This document shows positions 47,500-56,726 of a stretch of DNA of 64,000 nt, piece by piece. The position numbers and the translations under genes were made by a program. Each line of letters opens with the position of its first letter. Position 1 is the stretch's first letter. The notes below the pieces were generated by a model. The model was not told the DNA's origin. It did not search any database and saw only the letters and a program-made list of their open reading frames with translations. This DNA comes from Photobacterium sp. GJ3 (GTDB taxonomy: Bacteria > Pseudomonadota > Gammaproteobacteria > Enterobacterales > Vibrionaceae), in the NCBI RefSeq assembly GCF_018199995.1, contig NZ_CP073578.1:1426001-1490000 (forward strand), written 5' to 3'.

Positions 47500-48816
47500 A
47501 TGGAAAAGAACAACCACAAAGAATGTCTGGATTTGGCTGGTGTTGGCGTTGGCCCGTTTAATTTGAGTGTTGCGGCCCTTCTGGACACGAAAACCGAACT
47601 GAATAGTTGCTTTTTTGAAGGCCGGGAATCTTTCTCTTGGCATCCGGGGTTATTGTTAGATAACACCAACATGCAAACCATGTTTCTGAAAGATCTGGTG
47701 ACGGCCGTTGATCCGCAAAACCCGTATTCTTTCCTTTCATATCTGGTTGATCAGAAGAAATTCTATCGATTCTTATCTGCAGAGCTGGGCTGTATCAGCC
47801 GTCATGAGTTCTCTGATTACTTAGCCTGGACGGCGCACCAGCTCTCTAATGTGCAGTTTGCCACGCGTGTTGAGCAGATTGAATATACAGGCGATGCCTT
47901 TGAAATACAGACCAACCAAGGATCTTATCTGGCGAAAAACCTGTGTATCGGAACTGGCAAGGTGCCTTCCATTCCTGAATGTGCGAAACCACATATCAGT
48001 GACAAAGTATTCCACGCGGCCGAAATGGGGTTGCGCGACCGTGACTTCACCGGGAAGCGCGTCATGGTTGTTGGCGGTGGACAAAGTGGTGCCGATATTT
48101 TCCTGAATTTGCTGAACGGGAAATGGGGCAAGGTGAAAAGTCTGGACTGGTTGTCCCGTCGTGCCAATTTCCAGCCACTGGATGAGGCTGCCTTCACCAA
48201 TGAGTTTTTCACGCCTGAATATGTGGAAACCTTCCTGGGGCTGGAGCCCACGGTCAAACAAGCCGAAATTGATGCTCAGAAATTGACATCAGATGGGATC
48301 ACTCAGGCCGCACTCCTGAGTATTTATCGCGAGCTTTACCACAGATTCGATGTTCTGAAAGAAGAGAAGTGGGTGCGGTTGTTACCCCACCGGAGCATGA
48401 GTTCTCTGGAAGATCGGGCTGGCAGTTATACCGTTCAGGCATTGAATGCGCTGAGTCAGCAAGCTGAAATGCATGAAGCCGATATTATCATTCTCGCTAC
48501 GGGTTTCAGTGCGCCTTATCCGCAATGTCTTAAATCGATTTTGCCTTTGCTGGACTTGGATGAGAAAGGCCGTTATGGCATGACAGGAAACTTTGAACTG
48601 AAGTGGAAAGGCAGTGCGAAAAATAAAATTTTTGCTGTGAATGCTGGCATGCACAGTCATGGGATTGCAGAACCGCAACTGAGCCTGATGGCTTGGCGAA
48701 GTGCAACAATTATCAATCAGTTATGTCAAAAACCTGTGTTTGATCTTGAAAGTGATAAAGGGATGATTGAGTGGGTGACAGAAAGTTTGGTGACTGAGTA
48801 CGCGAAAGCATCTTGA
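47500..48816 (+). CDS. iucD: L-lysine N6-monooxygenase IucD
   Basis: The 438-residue flavoenzyme hydroxylates the side chain of lysine, the first step of aerobactin synthesis. FAD motif GVGVGPFNLSVAALLD lies at about 14-29; the NADPH motif VMVVGGGQSGADIFLNLL is near 190; and ATGFSAPYP plus NAGMHSHGIAEPQLSLMAWR close the family pattern. The ATG at 47500 has AAGGA upstream and sits 11 bases after the iucC stop. Two hairpins follow the gene. Confidence 0.95.
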   Translation: MEKNNHKECLDLAGVGVGPFNLSVAALLDTKTELNSCFFEGRESFSWHPGLLLDNTNMQTMFLKDLVTAVDPQNPYSFLSYLVDQKKFYRFLSAELGCISRHEFSDYLAWTAHQLSNVQFATRVEQIEYTGDAFEIQTNQGSYLAKNLCIGTGKVPSIPECAKPHISDKVFHAAEMGLRDRDFTGKRVMVVGGGQSGADIFLNLLNGKWGKVKSLDWLSRRANFQPLDEAAFTNEFFTPEYVETFLGLEPTVKQAEIDAQKLTSDGITQAALLSIYRELYHRFDVLKEEKWVRLLPHRSMSSLEDRAGSYTVQALNALSQQAEMHEADIIILATGFSAPYPQCLKSILPLLDLDEKGRYGMTGNFELKWKGSAKNKIFAVNAGMHSHGIAEPQLSLMAWRSATIINQLCQKPVFDLESDKGMIEWVTESLVTEYAKAS

Positions 48817-48835
48817 TCAACTCAGCGTGTCGGTC

Positions 48836-48901
48836 AGGCCTTACAATTTCCTTAAGAGTTGTAAGGCCTTAAAAAAGTTCAATAAATTTGAACTTTTTTT
48901 T
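48836..48901 (+). terminator. Double hairpin terminator after iucD
   Basis: The first hairpin is an 11-bp stem AGGCCTTACAA/TTGTAAGGCCT. The second, AAGTTCAA/TTTGAACTT-like, ends in eight T. Together they separate iucABCD from iutA. Confidence 0.85.
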
Positions 48902-48924
48902 GGACGAATACTGGAAATAAAGTG

Positions 48925-48943
48925 GCAAATGAGTATTATTATC
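48925..48943 (-). promoter_or_regulatory. Fur box upstream of iutA
   Basis: On the minus strand GATAATAATACTCATTTGC matches the Fur consensus at 15 of 19 positions, the best Fur match in the window, 41 bases before the iutA ATG. It gives the receptor its own iron control. Confidence 0.8.
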
Positions 48944-48984
48944 AAACTCTATTAATGATTAACTTAAAACAATAAGTGGTAACA

Positions 48985-51212
48985 ATGGCAGTGAAAAAAG
49001 GGATGTTTCAATTGACGACAGTGGCGGCAGCCGTTGCTGCAACCACCTTGGTTTCTACTTCAGCATTTGCTCAAGAATACAAAACAACTGAAGATAAAAT
49101 GGTCGTGGTTTCCAGCCGCGCACCCAAAGCAATCAGTGATATTCCAGGGACAGTCTGGTATGTCGACAGCGCTCAGATTGAGCAAGAGTACCGTGGCGGT
49201 AAAAGTCTGGGTGAGATTCTCGCCGCAGCCGTACCGTCAATGGATGTCAGCAGCCAGGGTCGGACCAACTACGGACAAAACCTGCGTGGTCGTCCGATGC
49301 TGGTCATGATCGACGGTGTGTCTCTGAACTCTTCCCGTTTGATCAGCCGTCAGTTAGATTCGATCGATCCGTTCAACATTGATCGCATCGAAATTCTTTC
49401 CGGTGCAACGTCCATTTATGGTGCGGGCGCGACGGGCGGTGTGATTAACATCGTCACGAAGAAAGCAGACAGCACTGAATTGCAGTTTGAAAGTTATGTC
49501 AGTACCACATCTGGCTTGAACAGCAGTGATGATTTCGATTACAAACTGGCTCAGTCCGTCAGCGGTGGCAATGAGCTGGTGAAAGGTCGTGCCTCTGTGG
49601 TTTATGGCGAAACCCAAGGCTATTACGATGCGAATGGCGATATCGTTGTGCCGGACATTACGCAGGGTTCTGTTCAGTTCAATGAGGTCATTGATGTATT
49701 GGGTACTTTGTCTATCACGCCGACAGACACGCAAACCATCAATCTGCTGGCGCAATACTACAGCAGCGAGCAGGACAGTCCTTACGGTATTTACTTTGGC
49801 CAGGATCTGGCTGGCGTCGATAAAAATATTACCGGGAATCCGGGTGACAAGAACCTAATTGAAGTTCGGGACGGGTTTGAGTCCGATCGCCAAGGTTCAA
49901 CTGAACGCTGGATGCTGAATGCAGACTACATTCATTCAGATTTCCTGGGCCACGAGTTACTGGTTCAGGCATCTTACCGTCATGAAACTTTGAGCTTCAT
50001 TCCTTTTATCTATTCGACTTACCTGGCGGCATCTGAGCAGGAAACAGACGTGATCAGTCTGCGTGCCGCGATGATCAAATCGCTGGAAAACCTGACGCTG
50101 ACTTATGGTGTGGATGGTTACGTTGATAAACTAGACAGTAATCAGATGCTGTTTGACCGTCAAACCAGCTACAACTCGGGTGGCCTGGTGAATCGTCAGG
50201 CGTCAATGATTGGCCGTTATCCTGGCACCGAAGTGTCTTCCATTGCTGGCTTCGTTCAGGCGGATTATGCAATCACCGAGAACTGGCGTGTGGAAGGGGT
50301 TATCGTTTCCAGTACATGCAGAATAAAGTCGATGACTTTGTTGCTGGTGCTACACAGGTTGCGATTGCACAGGGCACAGGTACTTCTGCTGATCCGGTTC
50401 CTGGCGGCGAAACAGATTATGATATCGGTCTGTTTAACTTAGGAACCATCTACCACCTGACCGATACGGATCAGGTTTGGGCCAACTTCGCACAAGGCTT
50501 TGATCTGTCAGACCCGGCGAAATATTACGGTGTTGGCACGTATTCTGGCCCGGATGCCAACGGCCATTACAATCTGACTGGCAGCATCAATGTGGATGAT
50601 TCCAGACTGTCCGGGATTAAAACCAACAGCTATGAAGTCGGTTATCGTCATGACAGCGGCGACCTGAACATCCAGACAGCCGTTTATTACTCACAATCCG
50701 ATAAGAAAGTGGGTGCCAATAAGAAGACACTGAATATTGAAATTTCTGATAATAAGACGCGTGTCTATGGTTGGGAAGGTCAGGCTGCTTACTGGTTGAA
50801 CGATGCCTGGCAGGCGGGTGTGAATGGCCACCTGGTGAAATCTGAAGTGCAGAATGCGAATGACGATTGGGTAAAACAATCCATTAACTATGCAAGTTCT
50901 TCGAAAGCAGGTGCGTGGCTGGCATGGTTCGAAGATAGCTATGCACTGAAACTGCAGAGCCAGACGACGTTTGATTTGAAGGATGATAAAGGCAAAGAAA
51001 TTCATGGCTACACCGTCCTGGATCTGGTGGGTCATTATCAGTTGCCTGTCGGCAGCCTGGGTTTTGGTATTCAGAATCTGTTGGATCGTGAATACAGTAC
51101 CGTTTGGGGACAGCGTGCCACAGGTTGGTACTCAAGCTATGGCCCAGCTGAAGTCTTTGATTATAAAGGCCGGGGCCGTACCTTCACACTGAACTATCAG
51201 GTGAAGTTCTAA
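48985..51212 (+). pseudogene. iutA: ferric aerobactin receptor IutA, split by a one-base frameshift
   Basis: This is a TonB-dependent receptor with a signal peptide ending at AFA-QEY, a plug domain (MVVVSSRAPKAISDIPGTVW, LRGRPMLVMIDGVSLNSSR, LSGATSIYGAGATGGVINI) and a barrel ending in Phe. At 50296-50299 there are four G; the first frame then runs to a stop at 50440-50442 with an unrelated tail. Five G would read VEGGYRFQYMQNKVDD and continue to 51212, giving 742 residues, close to E. coli IutA (732). The second part is therefore intact but out of frame from about residue 438. I mark it as broken as given; a base-calling error is quite possible. ATG 48985 is preferred over GTG 48976. Confidence 0.9.
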
Positions 51213-51242
51213 AGTTCCATTTCGATTTATTACTGCCGAAAA

Positions 51243-51272
51243 ACCGCCCGAATCATTCGGGCGGTTTTTTTT
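51243..51272 (+). terminator. Rho-independent terminator of iutA
   Basis: A 10-bp stem ACCGCCCGAA/TTCGGGCGGT with a three-base loop is followed by eight T. Confidence 0.92.
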
Positions 51273-51442
51273 ATATTCTTTTTTCTCCCGATAATGACAG
51301 ATATTCAAAGTGAATTTGTGTAGTGATGAGGCATCGATCAAATTGCAAAATCATGCATTTATTGACTGTTTTGAAAAGGCCGCATTCCCAAGTGATACAA
51401 AAATGTTTCATTAAAATACAAAACGTAACATGAGGAGTACAA

Positions 51443-52216
51443 ATGCGTAAAACAACACTGGCTGTCTTATTGTTTTCAGTGCTGGGTTTATCGGCCTGTG
51501 GGGGTGGTTCTTCAAGTTCAAGTCAGACAACGACAGGGGGCACTCAGGATTCAACAGTCTCTGGCGGCGGCACCATGAAGGAATATGCCGCTGTCCCAAT
51601 GCAGATTCAGGTGAACTTCGCAGAGCAACTGCCAGCGGATTTTCCGGTTGATCAGCTTTTCGAAGTTGCTGTGAATTTTGATGTGAACAATTCAGGGGCG
51701 GTCGATGAAGGTGATGTCCAAGTCAGACTGAGACATACTGGCTCAGAGTGGATCAGCGCCACATCGAACCTTTACTATATTTTTGTTCAGGACGGCGGAA
51801 ATACCGTGGTCTTTGATGAAGCGACCTCTTTTAAATCTGAAGGCGGGCGCATTACGCATTTAGGTGTCACTCAGGTGGGGACCATTGCGCAAACCGATGC
51901 CATGAGCAAAACAACCTTAACGTTTGATCTGGTACTGAATCCACAGCGTTCAGTGAATGGTGATCTGAATGGATCCGATGCTGTGTATACAGCCTTCGAG
52001 CAAGCGTTAGGGCAAATTAATCAGACAACACCGGTCAATGCCATTGTTGGCCTTGCTGATCAGAGTACTTCTCCGGCATCAACGGTGAGTTACGATGAAG
52101 TTCCTGATGGTGGTACTTACTTCCAGGGCAGTAATTCAAGTATTGATGATAATACGTCCGATTATTCAGGTGTCAGTGGTGAAGCGGATATAGAAAAGCT
52201 GTCGATGAGCTTCTAA
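51443..52216 (+). CDS. lipoprotein, paralogue of the gene at 36904
   Basis: The 257-residue protein has a lipobox LSAC with Cys19 followed by a Gly/Ser/Thr-rich linker. Its mature domain shares VAVNFDVNNSGAVDEGDV, GTIAQ-like and DYSGVSGEADIEKLSMSF segments with the lipoprotein at 36904-37650, and both end in an alternating Ser/Phe strand. The Asp/Asn-rich loops could bind calcium, which is inference. A strong GAGG ribosome site precedes the ATG. No function is known. Confidence 0.78.
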   Translation: MRKTTLAVLLFSVLGLSACGGGSSSSSQTTTGGTQDSTVSGGGTMKEYAAVPMQIQVNFAEQLPADFPVDQLFEVAVNFDVNNSGAVDEGDVQVRLRHTGSEWISATSNLYYIFVQDGGNTVVFDEATSFKSEGGRITHLGVTQVGTIAQTDAMSKTTLTFDLVLNPQRSVNGDLNGSDAVYTAFEQALGQINQTTPVNAIVGLADQSTSPASTVSYDEVPDGGTYFQGSNSSIDDNTSDYSGVSGEADIEKLSMSF

Positions 52217-52227
52217 TGTCCGGTCAA

Positions 52228-52258
52228 TAAAAAAGCCGCCTGAGTTAACTCGGGCGGC
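52228..52258 (-). terminator. Rho-independent terminator of the GAPDH gene
   Basis: The long stem GCCGCC-T-GAGTT with AACTC-G-GGCGGC is followed on the minus strand by seven T. It lies between convergent genes. Confidence 0.88.
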
Positions 52259-52303
52259 GAAAGTTCAGCAAGAGAAATCGTTATTATTGTTGTGGAGTCG
52301 GAA

Positions 52304-53743
52304 TTACTTCAATGCCGGGAAGGTCTGATAACGCACACCCATCATTTGTTCCATACAGTGAACAACCTGGCAGCTGTAGCCGAATTCATTGTCGTACCAG
52401 ATATACAGTACGCAACGTTTGTCCTGAGCAATGGTCGCGGCACCATCGACAACACCCGCATGACGAGAGCCAACGATGTCACTGGAGACAATCTCAGTTG
52501 ATTGCGTGTAATCAATCTGGCCAGACAGCGCTGAATTCAGCGCAATGTTGCGCAGGTAGGTATTCAGTTCTTCTGCAGACACATCTGAATTCAGGTTCAG
52601 GTTCGCCACAGCCATCGACACATTCGGTGTCGGAACACGAATTGCGTTGCCCGTCAGTTTACCCGCCAGTTCTGGCAGAGCTTTCGCCACAGCTTTCGCT
52701 GCACCGGTTGAAGTCAGAACCATGTTCAGTGAGGCAGAGCGGCCACGGCGTTCGCCTGAATGGAAATTGTCGATCAGGTTCTGGTCGTTGGTGTAAGAGT
52801 GAACGGTTTCGATATGGCCGTTCAGAACACCGTATTTGTCATTGACAGCTTTCAGGACTGGTGTAATCGCGTTGGTGGTACAGCTGGCGGCAGAGATAAT
52901 TGTATCTTCGCTCAGGATATCGGTTTCATTCACACCGAAGACCACGTTTTTAATGTCGCCTTTGCCTGGTGCGGTCAGCAGCACTTTTGCAGCGCCCGGA
53001 CATTTCAGGTGCTGGCTCAGGCCATCGGCGTCACGCCAGATTCCTGTGTTATCAACAATCAGTGCATTGTGAATACCGTAAGTGGTGTAATCCACTTCTG
53101 CCGGGCTGTTCGCGTAGATCACTTGAATGTAGTTACCGTTGACAATGATCGCCTTGCGCTCTTCATCAACCGTGATGCTGCCGTTGAACTGGCCGTGCAC
53201 AGAATCGCGGCGCAGCAGGCTGGCACGTTTTTCTAAATCGCCGTGTTTACCGCCACGAACCACAATGGCACGCAGACGCAGCGGATAACCTGCACCGCTT
53301 TTTTCAATCAGCAGACGGGCCAGCAGACGGCCGATCCGGCCAAAACCGTACAGAACAACATCGCGCGTCTGCAGAGAATCAGTGCTGCTCAGTGAGTCAG
53401 CCAGTGCGGTTTGCAGGAAATCATCCAGCGCACTGTCATCCTGATGATCTTTCCAGTAAGTGCTTGCCAGTTGGCCCACATCAATCCGGCAGGGGGACAG
53501 GTCCAGCTGGTTCAGCTTTTCGATAATCGGCAGGGTCAGAGAAGGGGAAATTTCTGTTTCTGTGTAACGTTTGCCGATGCGGTGGGCTTTAATCAGTTCA
53601 ATGACAGATGCATTGACAACCTGACGACCGAACAACAGCACTTCGACGCCTTTTTGTCGATATAGCTGGCCAAGAATTGGTGAGATGGATTCAGCATTGG
53701 TTTGACTGGTTTGCCAGTCGAGGAGGTATTTTTCCGGACTCAT
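52304..53743 (-). CDS. glyceraldehyde-3-phosphate dehydrogenase, long form
   Basis: The 479-residue protein has a GAPDH core starting at about residue 127 (DVVLYGFGRIGRLLARLL), the catalytic Cys in SAASCTTNAITPVL, and the substrate loop RRGRSASLNMVLTSTGAAKA. The first 125 residues are an extension absent from the housekeeping 330-residue enzyme. Such long forms occur in vibrios and pseudomonads beside the classical GapA; their physiological direction is not settled, and a gluconeogenic or stress role is an inference. Possible CRP and Cra sites lie upstream. Confidence 0.9.
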   Translation of the reverse strand: MSPEKYLLDWQTSQTNAESISPILGQLYRQKGVEVLLFGRQVVNASVIELIKAHRIGKRYTETEISPSLTLPIIEKLNQLDLSPCRIDVGQLASTYWKDHQDDSALDDFLQTALADSLSSTDSLQTRDVVLYGFGRIGRLLARLLIEKSGAGYPLRLRAIVVRGGKHGDLEKRASLLRRDSVHGQFNGSITVDEERKAIIVNGNYIQVIYANSPAEVDYTTYGIHNALIVDNTGIWRDADGLSQHLKCPGAAKVLLTAPGKGDIKNVVFGVNETDILSEDTIISAASCTTNAITPVLKAVNDKYGVLNGHIETVHSYTNDQNLIDNFHSGERRGRSASLNMVLTSTGAAKAVAKALPELAGKLTGNAIRVPTPNVSMAVANLNLNSDVSAEELNTYLRNIALNSALSGQIDYTQSTEIVSSDIVGSRHAGVVDGAATIAQDKRCVLYIWYDNEFGYSCQVVHCMEQMMGVRYQTFPALK

Positions 53744-53872
53744 CTTTACTTAGGACCTTTCACATATAGGGAAGAAAAACAGGCATTTATCCTGTGAACT
53801 GTTATCGTTTTTATGGGCAGGGATTGTAACGGTGAGGTTGTTTTTATCCTAGTAAAATTAATCACTTGTATT

Positions 53873-53912
53873 TGTGATCTTGATCTTTTGTAACTTGTGA
53901 TCTCTATCATTA
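53873..53912. promoter_or_regulatory. Two tandem CRP-like sites upstream of the GAPDH gene
   Basis: TGTGATCTTGATCTTTT and TGTGATCTCTATCATTA share the left half TGTGATCT of the CRP consensus perfectly and the right half partly, 23 bases apart. They lie 130-170 bases upstream of the GAPDH ATG. The match was made by eye only. Confidence 0.45.
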
Positions 53913-54112
53913 ACGCAGAGAAATATACTGATAAAACTGTGATCCCAAAAATTACTTATTTCATGCGGATTATTAGGTTGTTTGTAATAAAACAAGATAA
54001 TTTGCCGGTTTGACTTCAATTCCTGTCATTCGTTGGTATTTTTACAAAAATATTGAGGGCAACTGCGCCAAATGCAGGTCAAGAGGGGCCGGAAGGGCGG
54101 CCAGCTTGAAAT

Positions 54113-54124
54113 TGAAACGTTTGC
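54113..54124 (+). promoter_or_regulatory. Cra-like site in the GAPDH-ybiT gap
   Basis: TGAAACGTTTGC matches the Cra palindrome TGAAACGTTTCA at 10 of 12 positions. It is 370 bases from the GAPDH start and 237 from ybiT, so its target is unclear. Confidence 0.4.
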
Positions 54125-54253
54125 CTGCCTGTTTTTTCGTCATTCAGTTCCAAAGTTCCGGCTAAAGTCGCCGGCAGCGTGATTTTTGTGTGTTTCAAGA
54201 GAAACACCTGTCGGCGTCAGACAAAGGCCGGTGAAGGCTGACCGAGACAAAGC

Positions 54254-54282
54254 GTGATAAAACTCACGTCATCTGGTAGAAT
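54254..54282 (+). promoter_or_regulatory. ybiT promoter
   Basis: GTGATA (-35, 4 of 6) and an extended -10 TGGTAGAAT are 17 bases apart, predicting transcription from about 54289, 72 bases before the start codon. Confidence 0.55.
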
Positions 54283-54300
54283 GCTGCCAATTTCAACAAA

Positions 54301-54329
54301 AAGCTGCCAGCAGTCACGGCAGCTTTTTT
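54301..54329 (+). terminator. Terminator-like hairpin in the ybiT leader
   Basis: A perfect stem AAGCTGCC/GGCAGCTT with a nine-base loop is followed by six T, lying between the predicted start of transcription and the ybiT start codon. It may attenuate ybiT, or end a transcript that starts further upstream. Confidence 0.75.
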
Positions 54330-54360
54330 CATGTCTGTTTCAATGTTGTAGGAACTTATT

Positions 54361-55956
54361 TTGATCACAACAGCCAACATCACCATGCAGTTTGGCGATA
54401 AGCCACTGTTTGAAAACATCTCCGTTAAGTTCGGCGAAGGAAACCGTTATGGCCTGATCGGTGCCAACGGTTGCGGTAAGTCGACTTTCATGAAAATCCT
54501 GAGTGGAGAGCTGGAGCCTTCTGCTGGTGTGGTCAATAAAGATCCCAATGAGCGTATGGCAAAACTGGGTCAGGATCAGTTCGCTTTTGAAGAGTTTACC
54601 GTGGTCGATACGGTGATCATGGGTCACAAAGAGCTGTGGGAAATCAAAGCCGAACGTGATCGGATTTATGCTCTGCCTGAAATGTCGGAAGACGACGGCA
54701 TGCGTGTTGCGGATCTGGAAACAGAATTTGCCGAGATGGACGGCTATTCTGCAGAAGCACGCGCCGGTGAACTTCTGCTGGGTCTTGGGATTCCTGAGCA
54801 GCTGCATTTCGGCTTAATGAGCGAAGTCGCGCCGGGCCTGAAAGTCCGTGTCCTGCTGGCGCAGGTTCTGTTTGCCGAGCCTGAAATTATGCTGCTCGAC
54901 GAACCCACGAACAACCTGGATATTAACACCATCCGCTGGCTGGAGCAGGTGCTGATGCAGCGCAACTGCACCATGATCATCATTTCGCACGACCGTCACT
55001 TCCTGAACATGGTGTGTACGCATATGGCTGACCTGGATTACGGTGAGCTGCGGATGTTCCCGGGGAACTACGACGAGTACATGACTGCTGCAACTCAGGC
55101 GCGTGAGCGTCTGCTGGCTGATAACGCAAAGAAGAAAGCCCAGATTGCAGAACTGAACTCCTTTGTGAGTCGTTTCTCTGCGAACGCATCGAAAGCGAAG
55201 CAGGCGACTTCTCGTCAGAAACAAATCGATAAGATTCAGCTGGAAGAAGTGAAAGCCTCCAGCCGCCAGAACCCGTTCATCCGTTTTGAGCAGGAAAAAG
55301 AACTGTTCCGTAACGCACTGGAAGTGGAAGGTCTGAAACAAGGCTATGGCGACAATATCCTGATCAATGGCGTGAATCTGATGGTGGAAGTCGGTGAGCG
55401 CATTGCCATTATCGGTGAGAACGGGATTGGTAAATCCACTTTCCTGAACACGCTGGCAGGTGCAATGGCACCGATGTCTGGCCTGGTGAAATGGTCTGAA
55501 AACGCCAACATCGGCTTCTATGCACAGGATCATTCCGATGATTTTGAGACAGACATGAATCTGCTGGACTGGATGAGCCAGTGGAAGAAAGAAGGCGATG
55601 ATGAACAAACCGTTCGCGGTATTCTGGGCCGGATGCTGTTCTCTCAGCACGACATTAAGAAATCTGTACGCGTGATTTCGGGTGGTGAGCAAGGACGGAT
55701 GCTGTTTGGTAAACTCATCATGCAACGACCGAATATTCTGCTGATGGATGAACCAACCAACCACATGGATATGGAATCGATTGAGTCGCTGAACCTGGCC
55801 CTTGAAAACTACAGGGGAACCCTGATGTTCGTTTCTCATGACCGTCAGTTTGTTTCGTCGATTGCAACGCGCATCATTGAAATTACCAAAGAAGGCGTGA
55901 ACGACTTCCACGGTACTTACGATGAATATCTGCGTAAACAAGGCATTGAATGCTGA
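54361..55956 (+). CDS. ybiT: ABC-F family ATPase YbiT
   Basis: The 531-residue protein has two ABC domains and no membrane part: Walker [10 protein letters not shown] at about 36-44 and GENGIGKST in the second half, with [19 protein letters not shown] and [19 protein letters not shown] as Walker B. The arm/linker ([39 protein letters not shown]) is nearly identical to E. coli YbiT, which separates it from EttA, Uup and YheS. ABC-F proteins act on ribosomes, resolving stalled states. The first signature motif is atypical ([14 protein letters not shown]), as in E. coli. The start is TTG at 54361 with AGGA upstream. Confidence 0.94.
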   Translation: MITTANITMQFGDKPLFENISVKFGEGNRYGLIGANGCGKSTFMKILSGELEPSAGVVNKDPNERMAKLGQDQFAFEEFTVVDTVIMGHKELWEIKAERDRIYALPEMSEDDGMRVADLETEFAEMDGYSAEARAGELLLGLGIPEQLHFGLMSEVAPGLKVRVLLAQVLFAEPEIMLLDEPTNNLDINTIRWLEQVLMQRNCTMIIISHDRHFLNMVCTHMADLDYGELRMFPGNYDEYMTAATQARERLLADNAKKKAQIAELNSFVSRFSANASKAKQATSRQKQIDKIQLEEVKASSRQNPFIRFEQEKELFRNALEVEGLKQGYGDNILINGVNLMVEVGERIAIIGENGIGKSTFLNTLAGAMAPMSGLVKWSENANIGFYAQDHSDDFETDMNLLDWMSQWKKEGDDEQTVRGILGRMLFSQHDIKKSVRVISGGEQGRMLFGKLIMQRPNILLMDEPTNHMDMESIESLNLALENYRGTLMFVSHDRQFVSSIATRIIEITKEGVNDFHGTYDEYLRKQGIEC

Positions 55957-55971
55957 GTTGAATCGTGAATC

Positions 55972-55997
55972 AGCCGCCTGGGATGGGCGGCTTTTTT
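55972..55997 (+). terminator. Rho-independent terminator of ybiT
   Basis: The stem GCCGCC/GGCGGC is followed by six T, 16 bases after the stop. Confidence 0.88.
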
Positions 55998-56040
55998 CGA
56001 TGTGTTTTCTATTGATAGCAGACGATAAAGGTATGATTGG

Positions 56041-56487
56041 ATGAAGATTTGGGTGGACGCTGATGCTTGTCCAAATGTAATCAAAGAAATCATTTTCCGG
56101 GCCGCCAACCGTGTTGGGGTACAAACGATACTGGTCGCCAACCATGCAATTCGTGTTCCGGCATCGCCTCATATCCGGGCAGTTCAGGTGATGTCAGGGT
56201 TTGATGTGGCGGATAATCACATTGTTCAGCAGACAGAGCCGGGCGATCTGGTTATCACAGCGGATATTCCGTTAGCAGACGAAGTGATTACCAAAGGGGC
56301 GCATGCATTAAATCCCCGCGGTGAGATGTATTCAAAAGACACCATCAAACAGCGTCTGCAAATGCGTGACTTTATGGAAACCATGCGCAGCAGCGGAATT
56401 CAAACGGGTGGACCTGCACCACTCAGCCAGGCCGACCGACAGCAATTTGCCAATCAGCTTGATCGGTTTCTGCTCAAAGCTAAATAA
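56041..56487 (+). CDS. yaiI: YaiI/YqxD family protein (UPF0178, DUF188)
   Basis: The 148-residue protein begins [21 protein letters not shown] and contains [20 protein letters not shown] and [14 protein letters not shown], which define the UPF0178 family. The acidic residues in VDADACP resemble a PIN/NYN-type nuclease active site, so an RNase-like role is possible but unproven. It has its own unit between terminator and inverted repeat. Confidence 0.92.
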   Translation: MKIWVDADACPNVIKEIIFRAANRVGVQTILVANHAIRVPASPHIRAVQVMSGFDVADNHIVQQTEPGDLVITADIPLADEVITKGAHALNPRGEMYSKDTIKQRLQMRDFMETMRSSGIQTGGPAPLSQADRQQFANQLDRFLLKAK

Positions 56488-56495
56488 CCCGTACA

Positions 56496-56537
56496 ATATG
56501 TATTCAGTCTGAGAATGATGTATGTCTGAATACATAT
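56496..56537. repeat. 12-bp perfect inverted repeat after yaiI
   Basis: ATATGTATTCAG and CTGAATACATAT flank an 18-base spacer. There is no T run, so a classic terminator is unlikely; an operator or an RNA hairpin is possible. Confidence 0.6.
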
Positions 56538-56726
56538 TCAATTCACTCGGAAGTTGAACCCTTCCACAGTTTTATTCATCTCATCAATTTCAATATTTTG
56601 TTCTTTGATGCAACTGTTAATATAAGCCGCCTCTTTGAAGGGATTCAATTTTGTATTGATTACAATCGGACTGAATCGATTTCATTGAGCAGGTTATATT
56701 CAGATTAATATTATTCGAGAATTAAA

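Larger units (their letters stand above)
53744..54253. promoter_or_regulatory. Long control region between the GAPDH gene and ybiT
   Basis: This 510-base part of a 617-base gap has no supported gene. Two CRP-like sites lie at 53873-53889 and 53896-53912, and a Cra-like site at 54113-54124. A short GC-rich hairpin (GGCCG/CGGCC) lies near 54088-54103 without a T run. A small RNA cannot be excluded. Confidence 0.45.

Noticed and set aside
54331..54351. Six-codon frame (MSVSML) before ybiT as a leader peptide gene
   Set aside because: It directly follows the terminator T run, with no ribosome site; kept only as a note within the leader finding.
54814..56172. 452-residue minus-strand open frame opposite ybiT
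   Set aside because: It is antisense to a strongly conserved gene and crosses its terminator; composition is that of a shadow frame.
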